Shown: positions 39,102 through 47,796, counted from the first letter of the stretch. The stretch: DNA of 64,000 bases from Pseudothauera lacus (GCF_003034845.1 NZ_PZKC01000003.1:62001-126000); one strand, 5' to 3'. The notes: generated from the sequence alone by a model not told the origin. A program made the numbers and translations.

Positions 39102-39665
39102 TCAGGCGCTCTTGCGGGCGGGCTTGGCGGCGGTGGTGGTGCCGACAGCCTTGACGGCGGCGCCGGTGGCAGCAGCGACGTTCGCCTCGGCGATGTCGAC
39201 CACCTGGCGGGCGGCCTTGCTGACGCTGTCGTAGGTCGAGTTGGCGGCGGCCAGCGCGGACTTGACCGCGGCGATGGCGACGTCGGAGCCGGCCGGGGCG
39301 GACTTGGAGGCTTCGTCGAGCGCGGCGTTGAGGCTCAGGTTCAGGTCGGCAAGCTGGGATTCCATCAGCTTGGTGATCTCGGCCTGGTTCTGGGTGGCGA
39401 TCTCATACACGCTGCGGTAGTAGGCCACGAGCTTTTCGGCGCCCGGTTGGGCGATCGAGGTCTGCAGGTTGATGAAAGCCTGCGGGTCCTTGGCTTCGCT
39501 GAGGGTCTTGAGGGTGCTCATGCTGTCCTCGATGAGGGCACGGGCGGTGTTCAGGTTCAGCGCGGCCAGACGCTCGGCGGAGGCCATGGCGGTGGCGGAG
39601 ACGCTGAGCAGGGATTCGACGGTGGCCTTGTTGGCGGCGGCAAGCTTCTCGGGGGTGGCGATCAT
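39102..39665 (-). CDS. phaP: phasin family protein (PHA granule-associated)
   Basis: A 187-residue all-helical protein with the phasin-family pattern: LAAANKATVESLLSVSATA near the start, ALNLNTARALIEDSM, and amphipathic helices through about residue 150. A Lys/Ala-rich C-terminal tail (TTTAAKPARKSA) is typical of PHB-granule phasins. It coats PHA granules made by PhaC. AGGAGTCTGCC precedes the ATG. The upstream region carries a clear promoter flanked by an inverted 16-mer pair. Confidence 0.9.
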   Translation of the reverse strand: MIATPEKLAAANKATVESLLSVSATAMASAERLAALNLNTARALIEDSMSTLKTLSEAKDPQAFINLQTSIAQPGAEKLVAYYRSVYEIATQNQAEITKLMESQLADLNLSLNAALDEASKSAPAGSDVAIAAVKSALAAANSTYDSVSKAARQVVDIAEANVAAATGAAVKAVGTTTAAKPARKSA

Positions 39666-39723
39666 GGCAGACTCCTGATGAACATTGGGTTGGGATGTTG
39701 CCGAAGCGTCTCGCTACTGCGAT

Positions 39724-39795
39724 TTGCTGCGGTGCACAATGTCAAGTGTAGACAACTCGGCAAGCATGTCAAATTAAATTTGTGCGACGCAGCAA
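39724..39795 (-). promoter_or_regulatory. phasin promoter flanked by an inverted operator pair
   Basis: On the minus strand, TTGACA (39772-39767), a 16-bp spacer and TACACT (39750-39745) form a good sigma-70 promoter. It is bracketed by TTGCTGCGGTGCACAA (39724-39739) and its inverted partner TTGTGCGACGCAGCAA (39780-39795), which match at 14 of 16 positions when inverted. TGC/GCA-rich dyads are the type bound by the PHA-sensing repressor PhaR at phasin promoters, so PhaR control is the leading inference. Confidence 0.65.
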
Positions 39796-39821
39796 ATATA
39801 TTTGTGTGACAGCACGAAAAA

Positions 39822-39852
39822 CGGCCCGGCGGGTTCGCTCCCGGCCGGGCCG
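39822..39852 (-). terminator. terminator of the aceE-aceF-lpdA operon
   Basis: GC-rich stem CGGCCCGG..CGGG / CCCG..CCGGGCCG with loop TTCGCT. On the minus strand it is followed by TTTTTCG, a good rho-independent terminator right after lpdA. Confidence 0.88.
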
Positions 39853-39874
39853 CATGCGGCTTGCTCGCGCAGTC

Positions 39875-41650
39875 TTACTTCTTGCGCATCGGCGGCAGGT
39901 CGGTGCAGCTGCCGTGCGCGACCTCGGCGGCCATGCCCACCGTCTCGCCCAGCGTCGGGTGCGGGTGGATGGTCTTGCCGATGTCCACCGCGTCGGCGCC
40001 CATCTCGATGGCCAGGCAGACCTCGCCGATCATGTCGCCGGCCGAAGGGCCGACAATGGTGCCGCCGATCACGCGGTGCGTTTCGGCGTCGAAGATCAGC
40101 TTGGTGAAGCCGTAGTCGGCGCCGTTGGCGATCGCGCGGCCGGAAGCCGCCCAGGGGAACTTGGCCACCTCGACCTTCTTGCCCTCGGCCTTGGCCTGCG
40201 CCTCGGTGTAGCCGACCCAGGCCACTTCCGGATGGGTGTAGGCCACGCCGGGGATCACCGTGGCGTCGAAGGCAGCCTTCTGTCCGGCCGCGACTTCCGC
40301 CGCGACGTGGGCTTCATGCACCGCCTTGTGGGCGAGCATGGGCTGGCCGACGACGTCGCCGATGGCGAAGATGTGCGGCACGTTGGTGCGCATCTGCGCA
40401 TCCACCGGGATGAAGCCGCGCTCGCCGACGATCACCCCCGCCTTGTCGGCGCCGATCTTGTTGCCGTTGGGCGCGCGGCCCGCCGACTGCAGGATCATGT
40501 CGTACTTCACCGGCTCGGTCGGTGCGCCGTCGCCTTCGAAAGTCACATACAGCCCGTCGTCCTTGGCCTCGACGGCCACGGTCCTGGTCTTCAGCATGAT
40601 CTTGTCGAAGCGCTGGGCGTTCTGCTTCTCCCACACCTTCACCGCGTCGCGGTCCGGGCCCTGCATCAGGCCGTCCATCATCTCGACCACGTCGATGCGC
40701 GCGCCCAGGGTGGAATACACCGTGGCCATCTCCAGGCCGATGATGCCGCCGCCGATGACCAGCATCTTGCCCGGCACCTGGCGCAGTTCCAGCGCGCCGG
40801 TGGAGTCCACGATGCGCGGGTCGCGCGGGATGAAGGGCAGGTGCACCGCGGCGCTGCCTGCGGCGATGATGCACTGCTTGAACTTCACCACTTTCTTGGC
40901 GCCGGTCTTGTCCTGTGCGCTGCCGGTGGTTTCCTCGACCTCGATGTGGTGCGGGTCGAGGAAGCTGCCGTAGCCGCGGATCACATCCACCTTGCGCGCC
41001 TTGGCCATACCGGCCAGCCCGCCGGTGAGCTTGCCGATCACGCCGTCCTTGTGCTTGCGGAGCGCGTCGACATCGACCGTGGGCTTGGCGAACTTGATGC
41101 CGGCGGTTTCGACATGTTCGGCCTCTTCGATCACCGCGGCGACGTGCAGCAGCGCCTTGGACGGGATGCAGCCGACGTTCAGGCACACCCCGCCGAGCGT
41201 GGCGTAGCGCTCGATGATCGCGGTCTTCAGGCCGAGGTCGGCGGCGCGGAAGGCCGCCGAGTAGCCGCCTGGGCCGGCGCCGAGGACGACCATGTCGTAC
41301 TCGACGTCGGCGCTGCCTGCGTGCGCGGCTGCGGTCGGGGCCGACGCCGCGGCGGGTGCTGCGGCCGGCGCCGGGGCGCTAGCCTGAGCAGGGGGCGCAG
41401 CGGCTTCGCCAGCCGCCTCGACCTTGATCAGCACCGCGCCTTCGCTGACCTTGTCGCCGAGCTTGACCAGCACTTCCTTGACCACGCCGGCGGCCGACGA
41501 GGGCACATCCATGGTGGCCTTGTCAGACTCCAGCGTGCAGATGGCGTCATCCACCTTGATGCTGTCGCCGGCCTTGACGAACAGCTCGATCACCGGCACC
41601 GCATCGAAATCGCCGATGTCCGGCACCTTTACTTCAACGATCTGGCTCAT
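39875..41650 (-). CDS. lpdA: dihydrolipoyl dehydrogenase (E3) with N-terminal lipoyl domain
   Basis: Re-oxidises lipoamide in the pyruvate dehydrogenase complex. The 591 residues begin with a lipoyl domain (about 3-80, lipoyl Lys in ESDKATMDVP near residue 44), then an Ala/Pro linker (about 80-118). The flavoprotein follows, with GAGPGGYSAAFRAADLG, the disulfide GGVCLNVGCIPSK (about 155-167), the NAD motif IGGGIIGLEMA and the C-terminal catalytic HPHPTLGE. A fused lipoyl domain on E3 is known in Neisseria and Cupriavidus. It is the third gene of aceE-aceF-lpdA. Confidence 0.97.
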   Translation of the reverse strand: MSQIVEVKVPDIGDFDAVPVIELFVKAGDSIKVDDAICTLESDKATMDVPSSAAGVVKEVLVKLGDKVSEGAVLIKVEAAGEAAAPPAQASAPAPAAAPAAASAPTAAAHAGSADVEYDMVVLGAGPGGYSAAFRAADLGLKTAIIERYATLGGVCLNVGCIPSKALLHVAAVIEEAEHVETAGIKFAKPTVDVDALRKHKDGVIGKLTGGLAGMAKARKVDVIRGYGSFLDPHHIEVEETTGSAQDKTGAKKVVKFKQCIIAAGSAAVHLPFIPRDPRIVDSTGALELRQVPGKMLVIGGGIIGLEMATVYSTLGARIDVVEMMDGLMQGPDRDAVKVWEKQNAQRFDKIMLKTRTVAVEAKDDGLYVTFEGDGAPTEPVKYDMILQSAGRAPNGNKIGADKAGVIVGERGFIPVDAQMRTNVPHIFAIGDVVGQPMLAHKAVHEAHVAAEVAAGQKAAFDATVIPGVAYTHPEVAWVGYTEAQAKAEGKKVEVAKFPWAASGRAIANGADYGFTKLIFDAETHRVIGGTIVGPSAGDMIGEVCLAIEMGADAVDIGKTIHPHPTLGETVGMAAEVAHGSCTDLPPMRKK

Positions 41651-41662
41651 GTCCGGGCCTCC

Positions 41663-43342
41663 TTACAGCATGACCCGACGGAAGTCGGCCAGCAGTTGCG
41701 CGAGATAGACGTTGAAGCGGGTGGCCAGCGCGCCGTCGATGACGCGGTGATCCGCGGTCAGCGACATCGGCAGGGTGAGGCGCGGCACGAACGCCTTGCC
41801 GTCCCAGACCGGCTTCATCACCGACTTGTTCACCCCGAGGATGGCCACTTCCGGCGCATTGACGATGGGCGCGAAGTAGGTGCCGCCGATGCCCCCCAGC
41901 GAGGAGATGGTGAAGCAGGCGCCGGACATGTCGGCCGGGCCCAGCTTGCCGTCGCGCGCCTTCTTGGCCAGCGCGCCGGTTTCCGCGGCGATCTCGAACA
42001 CGCTCTTCTTGTCGGCGTCCTTCACCACCGGCACCACCAGACCATTGGGGGTGTCCGCGGCGAAGGCGATGTTGAAGTACTTCTTGTAGACCAGGTTGTC
42101 GCCGTCCAGTGAGGTGTTGAACTCGGGGAATTCCTGCAGCGCGCGCACCGAGGCCTTGATGATGAAGGCGAGCATGGTGAGCTTCTTGCCGGACTTCTCG
42201 TGCTCCTTGTTCATCGCCACCCGGAAGGCTTCCAGGTCGGTGATGTCGGCGTCCTCGTGGTAGGTCACCGCGGGGATCATCACCCAGTTGCGCGCCAGAT
42301 TCTGGCCGGAGATCTTCTTGATGCGGGACAGCGGCTTGACTTCGACCTCGCCGAACTTGGCGAAGTCCACCTTCGGCCAGGGCAGCAGGTCCAGGCCACC
42401 GCCCAGCGACGCGCCTGCGCCGGCCGCAGCCGCCTTGCCCGGCACCACGCCGGTGCTCATGGCGCCCTTGACGAAGGCGGTGACGTCTTCCTTGAGGATG
42501 CGGTTCTTCGGTCCGGTGGCCTTGACCTGGGCGAGATCCACGCCCAGTTCGCGGGCGTAGGCGCGCACCGAGGGGCTGGCGTGCACCTTGCCGCCCAGCT
42601 TCACCGCGGAGGGGGCTGCAGCGGGCGCGGGGGCCGGTGCAGCGGCCGGGGCTGCAACCGGGGCCGGTGCGGCTGCGGCCGGCGCGGCAGCAGGGGCCGC
42701 TTCGGCACCCGCCGGGGTCGCTGCCGAGGCGCCTGCCGACTCGACCTTGATCATCACCGTGCCCTGCGACACCTTGTCGCCGACCTTGACCAGCACTTCC
42801 TTGACCACCCCGGCAGCCGAGGAGGGCACGTCCATGGTGGCCTTGTCGGACTCCAGCGTGGCGATGGCGTCGTCCACCTTGATGCTGTCGCCGACCTTGA
42901 CGAACAGCTCGATCACCGGCACGCCGGAGAAGTCGCCGATGTCGGGTACGGTGACCTCGACCACGCCGCCGGCAGCCGCCGCTCCTCCCCCTTCAAGGGG
43001 GAGGCTGGGAGGGGGATGGGTTTTCCCGGACGTTGGTTGAGACCCATCCCCACCCTGACCCTCCCCTTGAAGGGGAGGGGACCCAGCCGCGGCCACCGCG
43101 CCGGCCGCTTCCACCTTGATCATCACGCTGCCTTCGGACACCTTGTCGCCGACCGCGACCAGCACTTCCCTGACCACGCCGGCGGCCGAGGAGGGCACGT
43201 CCATGGTGGCCTTGTCGGATTCCAGGGTGGCGATCGCGTCATCCACCGCGATGGTGTCGCCCACCTTGACGAACAGCTCGATCACCGGCACCTCGGAGAA
43301 GTCGCCGATGTCCGGAACCTTCACTTCGATCAACTGGCTCAT
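41663..43342 (-). CDS. aceF: pyruvate dehydrogenase E2, dihydrolipoyllysine acetyltransferase
   Basis: Core of the pyruvate dehydrogenase complex. The 559 residues hold two lipoyl domains (about 3-78 and 124-200, each with ESDKATMDVP), a peripheral-subunit-binding domain (about 250-290, ASPSVRAYARELGVDL) and the catalytic acetyltransferase domain (about 325-559, with LTADHRVIDGA). I preferred the ATG at 43342 (MSQLIEVK) to 43348 because AGGAGG is too close to the latter and lpdA starts the same way. The first linker is unusual: it is encoded by a palindromic repeat element (42982-43081). Confidence 0.96.
   Translation of the reverse strand: MSQLIEVKVPDIGDFSEVPVIELFVKVGDTIAVDDAIATLESDKATMDVPSSAAGVVREVLVAVGDKVSEGSVMIKVEAAGAVAAAGSPPLQGEGQGGDGSQPTSGKTHPPPSLPLEGGGAAAAGGVVEVTVPDIGDFSGVPVIELFVKVGDSIKVDDAIATLESDKATMDVPSSAAGVVKEVLVKVGDKVSQGTVMIKVESAGASAATPAGAEAAPAAAPAAAAPAPVAAPAAAPAPAPAAAPSAVKLGGKVHASPSVRAYARELGVDLAQVKATGPKNRILKEDVTAFVKGAMSTGVVPGKAAAAGAGASLGGGLDLLPWPKVDFAKFGEVEVKPLSRIKKISGQNLARNWVMIPAVTYHEDADITDLEAFRVAMNKEHEKSGKKLTMLAFIIKASVRALQEFPEFNTSLDGDNLVYKKYFNIAFAADTPNGLVVPVVKDADKKSVFEIAAETGALAKKARDGKLGPADMSGACFTISSLGGIGGTYFAPIVNAPEVAILGVNKSVMKPVWDGKAFVPRLTLPMSLTADHRVIDGALATRFNVYLAQLLADFRRVML
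42982..43081. repeat. palindromic repeat element inside aceF
   Basis: Two inverted arms of about 42 bp, each centred on a CCCCTT-C/G-AAGGGG palindrome and followed by GGG(A/T)GGGGATGGGT-type sequence, flank a short centre (43024-43040). It is translated in frame as the Gly/Pro/Ser-rich linker between lipoyl domains 1 and 2 (residues about 85-120, GSPPLQGEGQGG...PPPSLPLEGGG). The same palindromic core recurs at 55546-55570, which indicates a dispersed REP-like element. Confidence 0.8.
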
Positions 43343-43355
43343 CGTCATCTCCTCC

Positions 43356-46037
43356 TCAGACCGTCACCGGATCGGGCTTGTTGGGGTCGAGCTTGTACTT
43401 GACCATGGCGGCGGCAACCTTCTCGCGCTCGATCGCGCCCTCGTCGGCCAGCGCCTTGAGCGCGGCCAGGGTCACCCAGTAGCGATCCACCTCGAAGAAG
43501 TGGCGCAGCTGCTCGCGGGTGTCCGAGCGGCCGAAGCCGTCGGTGCCCAGGGTCACGTAGTTGCGCTTGACGAAGGGGCGGATCTGCTCGGCGAAGAGCT
43601 TCATGTAGTCGGTGGCGGCGATCACCGGACCTTCGCTGCCTTCCAGGCAGGCCTCAACGTGCGACTTCTTCGGCGCCTCCATCGGGTGCAGCAGGTTCCA
43701 GCGCTCGCAGTGCTGGCCGTCGCGGGTCAGCTCGTTGAAGCTCGGGCAGCCCCACAGGTCGGCTTCCACGCCCCAGTCGTTCTTCAGCAGCTCGGCAGCG
43801 GCGATGACCTCGTTGAAGATGGTGCCGGAACCCAGCAGCTGCACGCGCGGGCCCTTCTTGTCGGCGCCCTTGCGGAAGGCGTACATGCCCTTGAGGATGT
43901 CCTGCTCGGCGCCGGCCGGCATCTCGGGATGTTCGTAGTTCTCGTTCATCACCGTGATGTAGTAGTAGATGTCCTCCTGCTCGGCGAACATCCGCCGCAT
44001 GCCGTCCTGCACGATCACCGCCACCTCGTACTGGAAGGTGGGGTCGTAGGACACGCAGTTGGGGATCATGTTGGCCATGATCTGGCTGTGGCCGTCCTCG
44101 TGCTGCAGGCCTTCGCCGTTTAGCGTGGTGCGCCCGGCGGTGCCGCCGATCATGAAGCCGCGGGTGCGCTGGTCGGCTGCCGCCCAGCACAGGTCCATGG
44201 TGCGCTGCAGGCCGAACATCGAATAGAAGATGTAGAAGGGCACCATCTGCACGCCGTGCACGCTGTAGGCGGTGCCGGCGGCGATCCAGTCGGCCATCGC
44301 GCCGGCCTCGTTGATGCCTTCCTGCAGCACCTGGCCGGTTTCCGATTCCTTGTAGAACATCAGCTGGTCATGGTCTTCCGGCACGTACTTCTGGCCCTGC
44401 TGGTTCCAGATGCCGTACTGGCGGAACATGCCTTCCATGCCGAAGGTGCGGCTCTCGTCGGGCACGATGGGCACGATGTGGCGGCCGATCTGCTTGTCCT
44501 TGAGCAGGGTGTTCATGATGCGCACGATGGCCATGGTGGTGGACAGCTCGCGCCCTTCGCCGGAGGCCTTCAGCAGCGCGGCGAAGGCGTCCAGGCCCGG
44601 CACCGCCAGCGGCTCGGCCTTCTGCCGGCGCTGCGGCAGGAAGCCGCCCAGCGCCATGCGGCGCTCCATCATGTACTTGTACTCGGGCGAGCCTTCCTCG
44701 AAGCGCAGATAGGGCAGCTCGGCGAGCTTGTCGTCCGGCACCGGCAGGCCGAAGCGGTCGCGGAAGCGGCGGATGGCGTCGATGTCCAGCTTCTTCTGCT
44801 GGTGGGAGATGTTCATCGCCTCGCCGGCCTGGCCCATGCCGAAGCCCTTGATGGTCTTGGCGAGGATCAGCGTGGGCTGGCCCTTGTGTTCGCTGGCGGC
44901 CTTGTAGGCGGCGAAGATCTTGAAGAGGTCGTGACCGCCGCGGTTGAGGTTCCAGATCTCGTCGTCGGTCCAGTCGGCGACCAGCTCCTTCAGTTCCGGG
45001 GTGTTGAAGAAGTGTTCGCGCACATAGGCGCCGTCCTTGGCCTTGAAGGTCTGGTACTCGCCATCCACGCATTCCATCATGCGCTTCTTCAGGATGCCCT
45101 TCTTGTCACGCGCGAGCAGGGTGTCCCAGTGGGTGCCCCAGATCACCTTGATGACGTTCCAGCCGGCGCCGCGGAATTCGGCTTCCAGTTCCTGGATGAT
45201 CTTGCCGTTGCCGCGCACCGGGCCGTCCAGGCGCTGCAGGTTGCAGTTGATGACGAACACCAGGTTGTCGAGGCGCTCGCGTGCGGCCATGCCGATGGCG
45301 CCGAGCGATTCGACTTCGTCGGTCTCGCCGTCGCCGAGGAAGGCCCACACCTTGCGCTGCTCGGCCTTCGCCGCGTCGATCATGCCGCGGCTGGCGAGGT
45401 ACTTCATGAAGCGCGCCTGGTAGATGGCCTGCAGCGGGCCGAGGCCCATCGACACGGTGGGGAACTGCCAGAAATCCGGCATCAGCCAGGGGTGCGGGTA
45501 GGAGGAGATGCCGCGGCCGGAGACTTCCTGGCGGAAGCTGTCCATCTGCTCTTCGCTGAGGCGGCCGAGCATGAAGGCGCGTGCATATACGCCGGGCACC
45601 GAGTGGCCCTGGAAGAAGATCAGGTCGCCGCCGGTGTCGTGCTCCAGGCTCTTCCAGAAGTGCGAGAAGCCCACGTCGTAGAGCGCCGCGGCCGAGGCGA
45701 AGGAGGCGATGTGGCCGCCGACGTTGGTGTTCTTGTTGGCGCGCACCACCATCGCCATGGCGTTCCAGCGGATGTAGGAATGGAGCTTGATCTCCATGTC
45801 CGGGTTGCCCGGATAGGCGGGCTGCTGGTCGGCCGGGATGGTGTTGATGTACTGGGTGTTGGCGGAATAGGGGATGTCCACCCCTTCCTCACGCGCGGTA
45901 TCGATCAGCGTTTCGATCAGGTAGTGGGCACGCTCCGCGCCCTCGTTGTCGATCACGCCGGCTAGGGCGTCGAGCCATTCCTGCGTCTCCTGGGCGTCCG
46001 GGTCGGATTGCAGGAGGACGTTTCGTGTTCCGGTCAT
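43356..46037 (-). CDS. aceE: pyruvate dehydrogenase E1 component (homodimeric)
   Basis: Thiamine-diphosphate enzyme decarboxylating pyruvate and loading acetyl groups on E2 lipoyl arms. The 893-residue single-chain E1 is of the E. coli AceE type: N-terminal segment, GHIASFASAAALYDVGFSHF, the ThDP motif FLGDGETDEVESLGAI...VFVINCNLQ, and IGGTAGRTTLNGEGLQHEDGH in the C-terminal half. The ATG at 46037 has GGAGAC ahead of it. It is the first gene of the operon; aceF starts 13 bp after its stop. Confidence 0.97.
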   Translation of the reverse strand: MTGTRNVLLQSDPDAQETQEWLDALAGVIDNEGAERAHYLIETLIDTAREEGVDIPYSANTQYINTIPADQQPAYPGNPDMEIKLHSYIRWNAMAMVVRANKNTNVGGHIASFASAAALYDVGFSHFWKSLEHDTGGDLIFFQGHSVPGVYARAFMLGRLSEEQMDSFRQEVSGRGISSYPHPWLMPDFWQFPTVSMGLGPLQAIYQARFMKYLASRGMIDAAKAEQRKVWAFLGDGETDEVESLGAIGMAARERLDNLVFVINCNLQRLDGPVRGNGKIIQELEAEFRGAGWNVIKVIWGTHWDTLLARDKKGILKKRMMECVDGEYQTFKAKDGAYVREHFFNTPELKELVADWTDDEIWNLNRGGHDLFKIFAAYKAASEHKGQPTLILAKTIKGFGMGQAGEAMNISHQQKKLDIDAIRRFRDRFGLPVPDDKLAELPYLRFEEGSPEYKYMMERRMALGGFLPQRRQKAEPLAVPGLDAFAALLKASGEGRELSTTMAIVRIMNTLLKDKQIGRHIVPIVPDESRTFGMEGMFRQYGIWNQQGQKYVPEDHDQLMFYKESETGQVLQEGINEAGAMADWIAAGTAYSVHGVQMVPFYIFYSMFGLQRTMDLCWAAADQRTRGFMIGGTAGRTTLNGEGLQHEDGHSQIMANMIPNCVSYDPTFQYEVAVIVQDGMRRMFAEQEDIYYYITVMNENYEHPEMPAGAEQDILKGMYAFRKGADKKGPRVQLLGSGTIFNEVIAAAELLKNDWGVEADLWGCPSFNELTRDGQHCERWNLLHPMEAPKKSHVEACLEGSEGPVIAATDYMKLFAEQIRPFVKRNYVTLGTDGFGRSDTREQLRHFFEVDRYWVTLAALKALADEGAIEREKVAAAMVKYKLDPNKPDPVTV

Positions 46038-46251
46038 GGTCTGTCTCCTCATGACTTGCGGTTGGCGGTTCCCCGCTTGGCGTCCGGGTGCTGCTGCGGG
46101 GCGGTTCTGAAGCGTGCAGCCGGGGTGTTCCGGCGATGTTGCGAACTATAAAACGATATTTCGGTATGTGCAATAACGTTTCGTTTAGTGCAATGCAACA
46201 AAGATCCCGGCTGCCGGCCTACACAGCGCATGGCGAACGCCGGCACAAGAC
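46038..46251 (-). promoter_or_regulatory. aceE upstream region with an AT-rich dyad
   Basis: Within an AT-rich stretch (46141-46200), TGCAATAACG (46169-46178) and GTTTAGTGCA (46183-46192) form an imperfect dyad (8 of 10 positions pair), and GTGCAAT recurs as a direct repeat 20 bp apart (46168, 46188). This is a candidate operator for a pyruvate dehydrogenase regulator. No gene is present. Confidence 0.45.
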
Positions 46252-46289
46252 AAAAAGCCCGCCGGAAGCTGGCAGGCAGCGCGGCGGGC
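46252..46289 (-). terminator. second terminator after the binding-protein gene
   Basis: Stem GCCCGCCG / CGGCGGGC (46257-46264, 46282-46289). On the minus strand it is followed by a TTTTTG run (complement of 46252-46256). Confidence 0.75.
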
Positions 46290-46305
46290 GTTTGCTGAGG
46301 CGGGA

Positions 46306-46357
46306 GAAAAAATCGGCCGGGAGACGAGGGAGGGAGGGAGAGTATCTCCCGGCCGAT
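46306..46357 (-). terminator. first terminator after the binding-protein gene
   Basis: A 13-bp perfect stem ATCGGCCGGGAGA / TCTCCCGGCCGAT with a 20-base loop. On the minus strand a TTTTT run follows. It lies directly after the stop at 46379 and in tandem with a second hairpin. Confidence 0.8.
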
Positions 46358-46378
46358 CGGGAAAGCGTGGCGTGTTCA

Positions 46379-47587
46379 TCACGGAGCGGAGGCGCGCCGA
46401 CGGTCTTCTTCGTAGGCGAATACCACGCGACCGGCGCGCACTTCGCCGAGGTAGATGCGTGCGGTGGACACGATGGTCTCGTGGTTGATGCTGTCGAAGG
46501 GGCGCTGGTAGCGCATGATCACCCCTTCCACCGGTTCACGCAGGTCTTCCAGGGCTTCGCGGATGGCGTCGCCGTCGGTGCTGCCGGCCTGGCGGATGGC
46601 AGCGGCGAGCAGCAGCATGGAATCATACCCTTGTGCGGCCGCCGGTGGCACCGGAATGCGCGGGTTGCCGGTGTTTTCCTGCCATGCGGCGAGAAAGGCG
46701 GCGCGTTGCGGGGTGTTCGGCTCGGGGATGAAGGTCTGCGGCATGCGCGCGCCCTCGGCGTTGGGGCCGGCGCTGTCGATGAAATTGGACATCGCCAGGG
46801 TCCAGCTGCCGATCAGCGGTACCCGCCAGTTGAGCCGTGCCATGCCGTTGGCGATCTGCGCCAGTTCCGGGCCGATGCCGTAGGTGAGGATGGCCTGGGC
46901 GCCGGCCGCGCGGGCGCGCCGCAGTGGCGTCACCATGTCGGCCTGGCGGAGCTGGAAGCGCTCCACGGCGACGGCCTGTATGCCGCGCTCGGCGAGTGCG
47001 CGTTCGAGGTCGTCGCGGCCGAGCTGGCCATAGTTGGTGGCGTCGTGAAAGATCGCCACGCGGGTCAGGCCGCGGCGCTCGATGGCCTCCTCGACGATCA
47101 TCGCGGCCTGCAGGGTGTCGTTGGCCGAGACGCGGAAGACGAAATTCTCCGGATGCTGCGGGGGCAGGAACTGACGGGTGATCAGGCTTCCGGTGGCCAC
47201 CGAGGTGATCACCGGAACGCGTGCCTGCTGGTAGAAGCGCTGGCTGGCAAGGGCCACGCCGGTGTTGACGATGCCGAGCCCGGCCACCACGCCTTCCCTG
47301 ATGAGTTCCTGCACTACTTGGGCGCCACGCTCGTTGCGTGCCTCGTCGTCGCGTTCGAGCAGCACCACCGGACGGCCGAGCAGCCCGCCGGCGGCATTGA
47401 CCTGCGCCGCGGCAATGCGGATGCCCTCGCGCATCGAGATGCCCATCGGGCTGGAGCCGCCGGTGAAGGGGCCGGAGACGCCGATGAGGATGGGGCCCTC
47501 GTCGCCGGCGTGCGCAGGCGGGGCGAGGCTCAGCGCCGCGGCGAGGAGGGCGCCGCAGAGCAGGCGGAAGAGGGTGGTGACGGCCAT
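46379..47587 (-). CDS. ABC-type branched-chain amino acid/amide substrate-binding protein
   Basis: A 402-residue periplasmic protein with a signal peptide (MAVTTLFRLLCGALLAAALS...AHA, about 1-27) and a type-1 periplasmic binding fold (ILIGVSGPFTGGSSPMGISMREGIRIA; GGLLGRPVVLLERDDE; GYDSMLLLAAAIRQAG), similar to LivJ/LivK. No ABC permease or ATPase is adjacent. It is divergent from a sensor kinase with a periplasmic domain, so it may present ligand to that kinase rather than to a transporter; that is inference. The ATG at 47587 starts the signal peptide; longer frames are rejected. Confidence 0.88.
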   Translation of the reverse strand: MAVTTLFRLLCGALLAAALSLAPPAHAGDEGPILIGVSGPFTGGSSPMGISMREGIRIAAAQVNAAGGLLGRPVVLLERDDEARNERGAQVVQELIREGVVAGLGIVNTGVALASQRFYQQARVPVITSVATGSLITRQFLPPQHPENFVFRVSANDTLQAAMIVEEAIERRGLTRVAIFHDATNYGQLGRDDLERALAERGIQAVAVERFQLRQADMVTPLRRARAAGAQAILTYGIGPELAQIANGMARLNWRVPLIGSWTLAMSNFIDSAGPNAEGARMPQTFIPEPNTPQRAAFLAAWQENTGNPRIPVPPAAAQGYDSMLLLAAAIRQAGSTDGDAIREALEDLREPVEGVIMRYQRPFDSINHETIVSTARIYLGEVRAGRVVFAYEEDRRRASAP

Positions 47588-47796
47588 GGGATGACTGTAC
47601 GGCGCGGCGCGTGCATGCAGAATTGGCGATAACCCCAAGGGCGTGTATACGGCGGCTGCGGTGCCGATGCAGGCCAGGACGCAGGTGTGCCCTTGGGGAA
47701 ACACCCGATGCCAGCGGGGTGGCAGAGCGGCAAGAATGCAGTCTGTCCGTGCTGCCCGGCACCCCGTCGGCGCCGCTTCTCCCGGTTCTCCCGTCA

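Noticed and set aside
39782-42112. Long open frame (about 776 codons) on the plus strand opposite lpdA and aceF
   Set aside because: It is antisense to two certain genes, is His/Arg/Gly-rich with no recognisable domain, and arises from high third-position GC in the real genes.
44256-45965. 569-codon plus-strand frame opposite aceE
   Set aside because: Shadow of aceE; no domain or start signal.
47611-47796. N-terminal extension of the sensor kinase from an upstream ATG
   Set aside because: The extra 62 residues are Arg/Cys-rich and unlike a kinase N-terminus; the ATG at 47797 starts just ahead of the first membrane helix.
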